Shown: one piece after another, positions 5,317-5,354 of the stretch
Position numbering within the stretch: position 1 is the first letter of the stretch
How the letters are laid out: each line of letters opens with the position of its first letter
Position numbers and translations under genes: made by a program
Notes under the pieces: model-generated
The model's input: only the letters and a program-made list of their open reading frames with translations
What the model was told of the DNA's origin: nothing
The model's database searches: none
NCBI GenBank assembly: GCA_012963895.1
Contig: DTUW01000124.1
Span: 1 to 5,354, forward strand
DNA: 5,354 bases
DNA from: Campylobacterales bacterium
GTDB taxonomy: Bacteria > Campylobacterota > Campylobacteria > Campylobacterales > Thiovulaceae
Direction of reading: 5' to 3'

Positions 5317-5354
5317 GGAACATATTTATCTAAAAAGGCTGTTAACCCAGATTT
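5313..5354 (-). CDS. C-terminal end of an unidentified gene (13 residues, runs off the right edge)
   Basis: Reading leftward from the edge, one frame stays open and ends ...SGLTAFLDKYVP at TGA 5315-5313. That TGA overlaps the ATG of the nucleotidyltransferase remnant as ATGA, a common arrangement between translationally coupled genes. The overlap is the main reason to believe it. Thirteen residues are too few to identify a family. Confidence 0.4.
   Translation of the reverse strand, partial: KSGLTAFLDKYVP

Overview
The window is AT-rich chromosomal DNA that looks like Campylobacterota (the former Epsilonproteobacteria, most likely a free-living Sulfurimonas/Sulfurovum-type lineage). The main evidence is a BioV-type pimeloyl-ACP methyl ester esterase, a short biotin-pathway enzyme known from Helicobacter and relatives. 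A GatA of epsilonproteobacterial type and compact operons with overlapping or nearly touching genes agree with this. The genus cannot be fixed from the sequence alone.

Layout. (1) Bases 1-295, minus strand: the first 98 residues of an unrecognised protein that runs off the left edge. It is transcribed divergently from gatA across a 68-base gap. (2) Bases 364-3710, plus strand: a tight operon of gatA (starting at TTG 364), a previously uncalled 21-codon membrane microprotein with a near-perfect Shine-Dalgarno site (1712-1777), an NAD(P)-dependent aldehyde dehydrogenase, and bioV, whose ATG overlaps the dehydrogenase stop. A hairpin with a T-run at about 3707-3738 closes it. (3) Bases 3740-5354, minus strand, convergent with the first operon: the last 13 codons of an unknown gene, a 38-codon remnant of a MntA-type nucleotidyltransferase, a HEPN/HepT-like protein with an intact R-X4-H-X-Y motif, and a DUF475/TerC-family membrane protein. 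These genes overlap or lie 3-11 bases apart, so they look like one transcript.

The plus-strand operon mixes translation fidelity (GatA makes Gln-tRNA(Gln) and/or Asn-tRNA(Asn) by transamidation), aldehyde oxidation and biotin precursor release. No single pathway obviously links them. The minus-strand operon contains what appears to be a decayed or minimised HepT/MntA toxin-antitoxin module: the toxin-like half is complete, but the partner has lost the GS...DxD catalytic core that would normally modify and silence the toxin. That module and the microprotein are the most interesting parts of the window. No RNA genes, CRISPR arrays or insertion sequences were seen.
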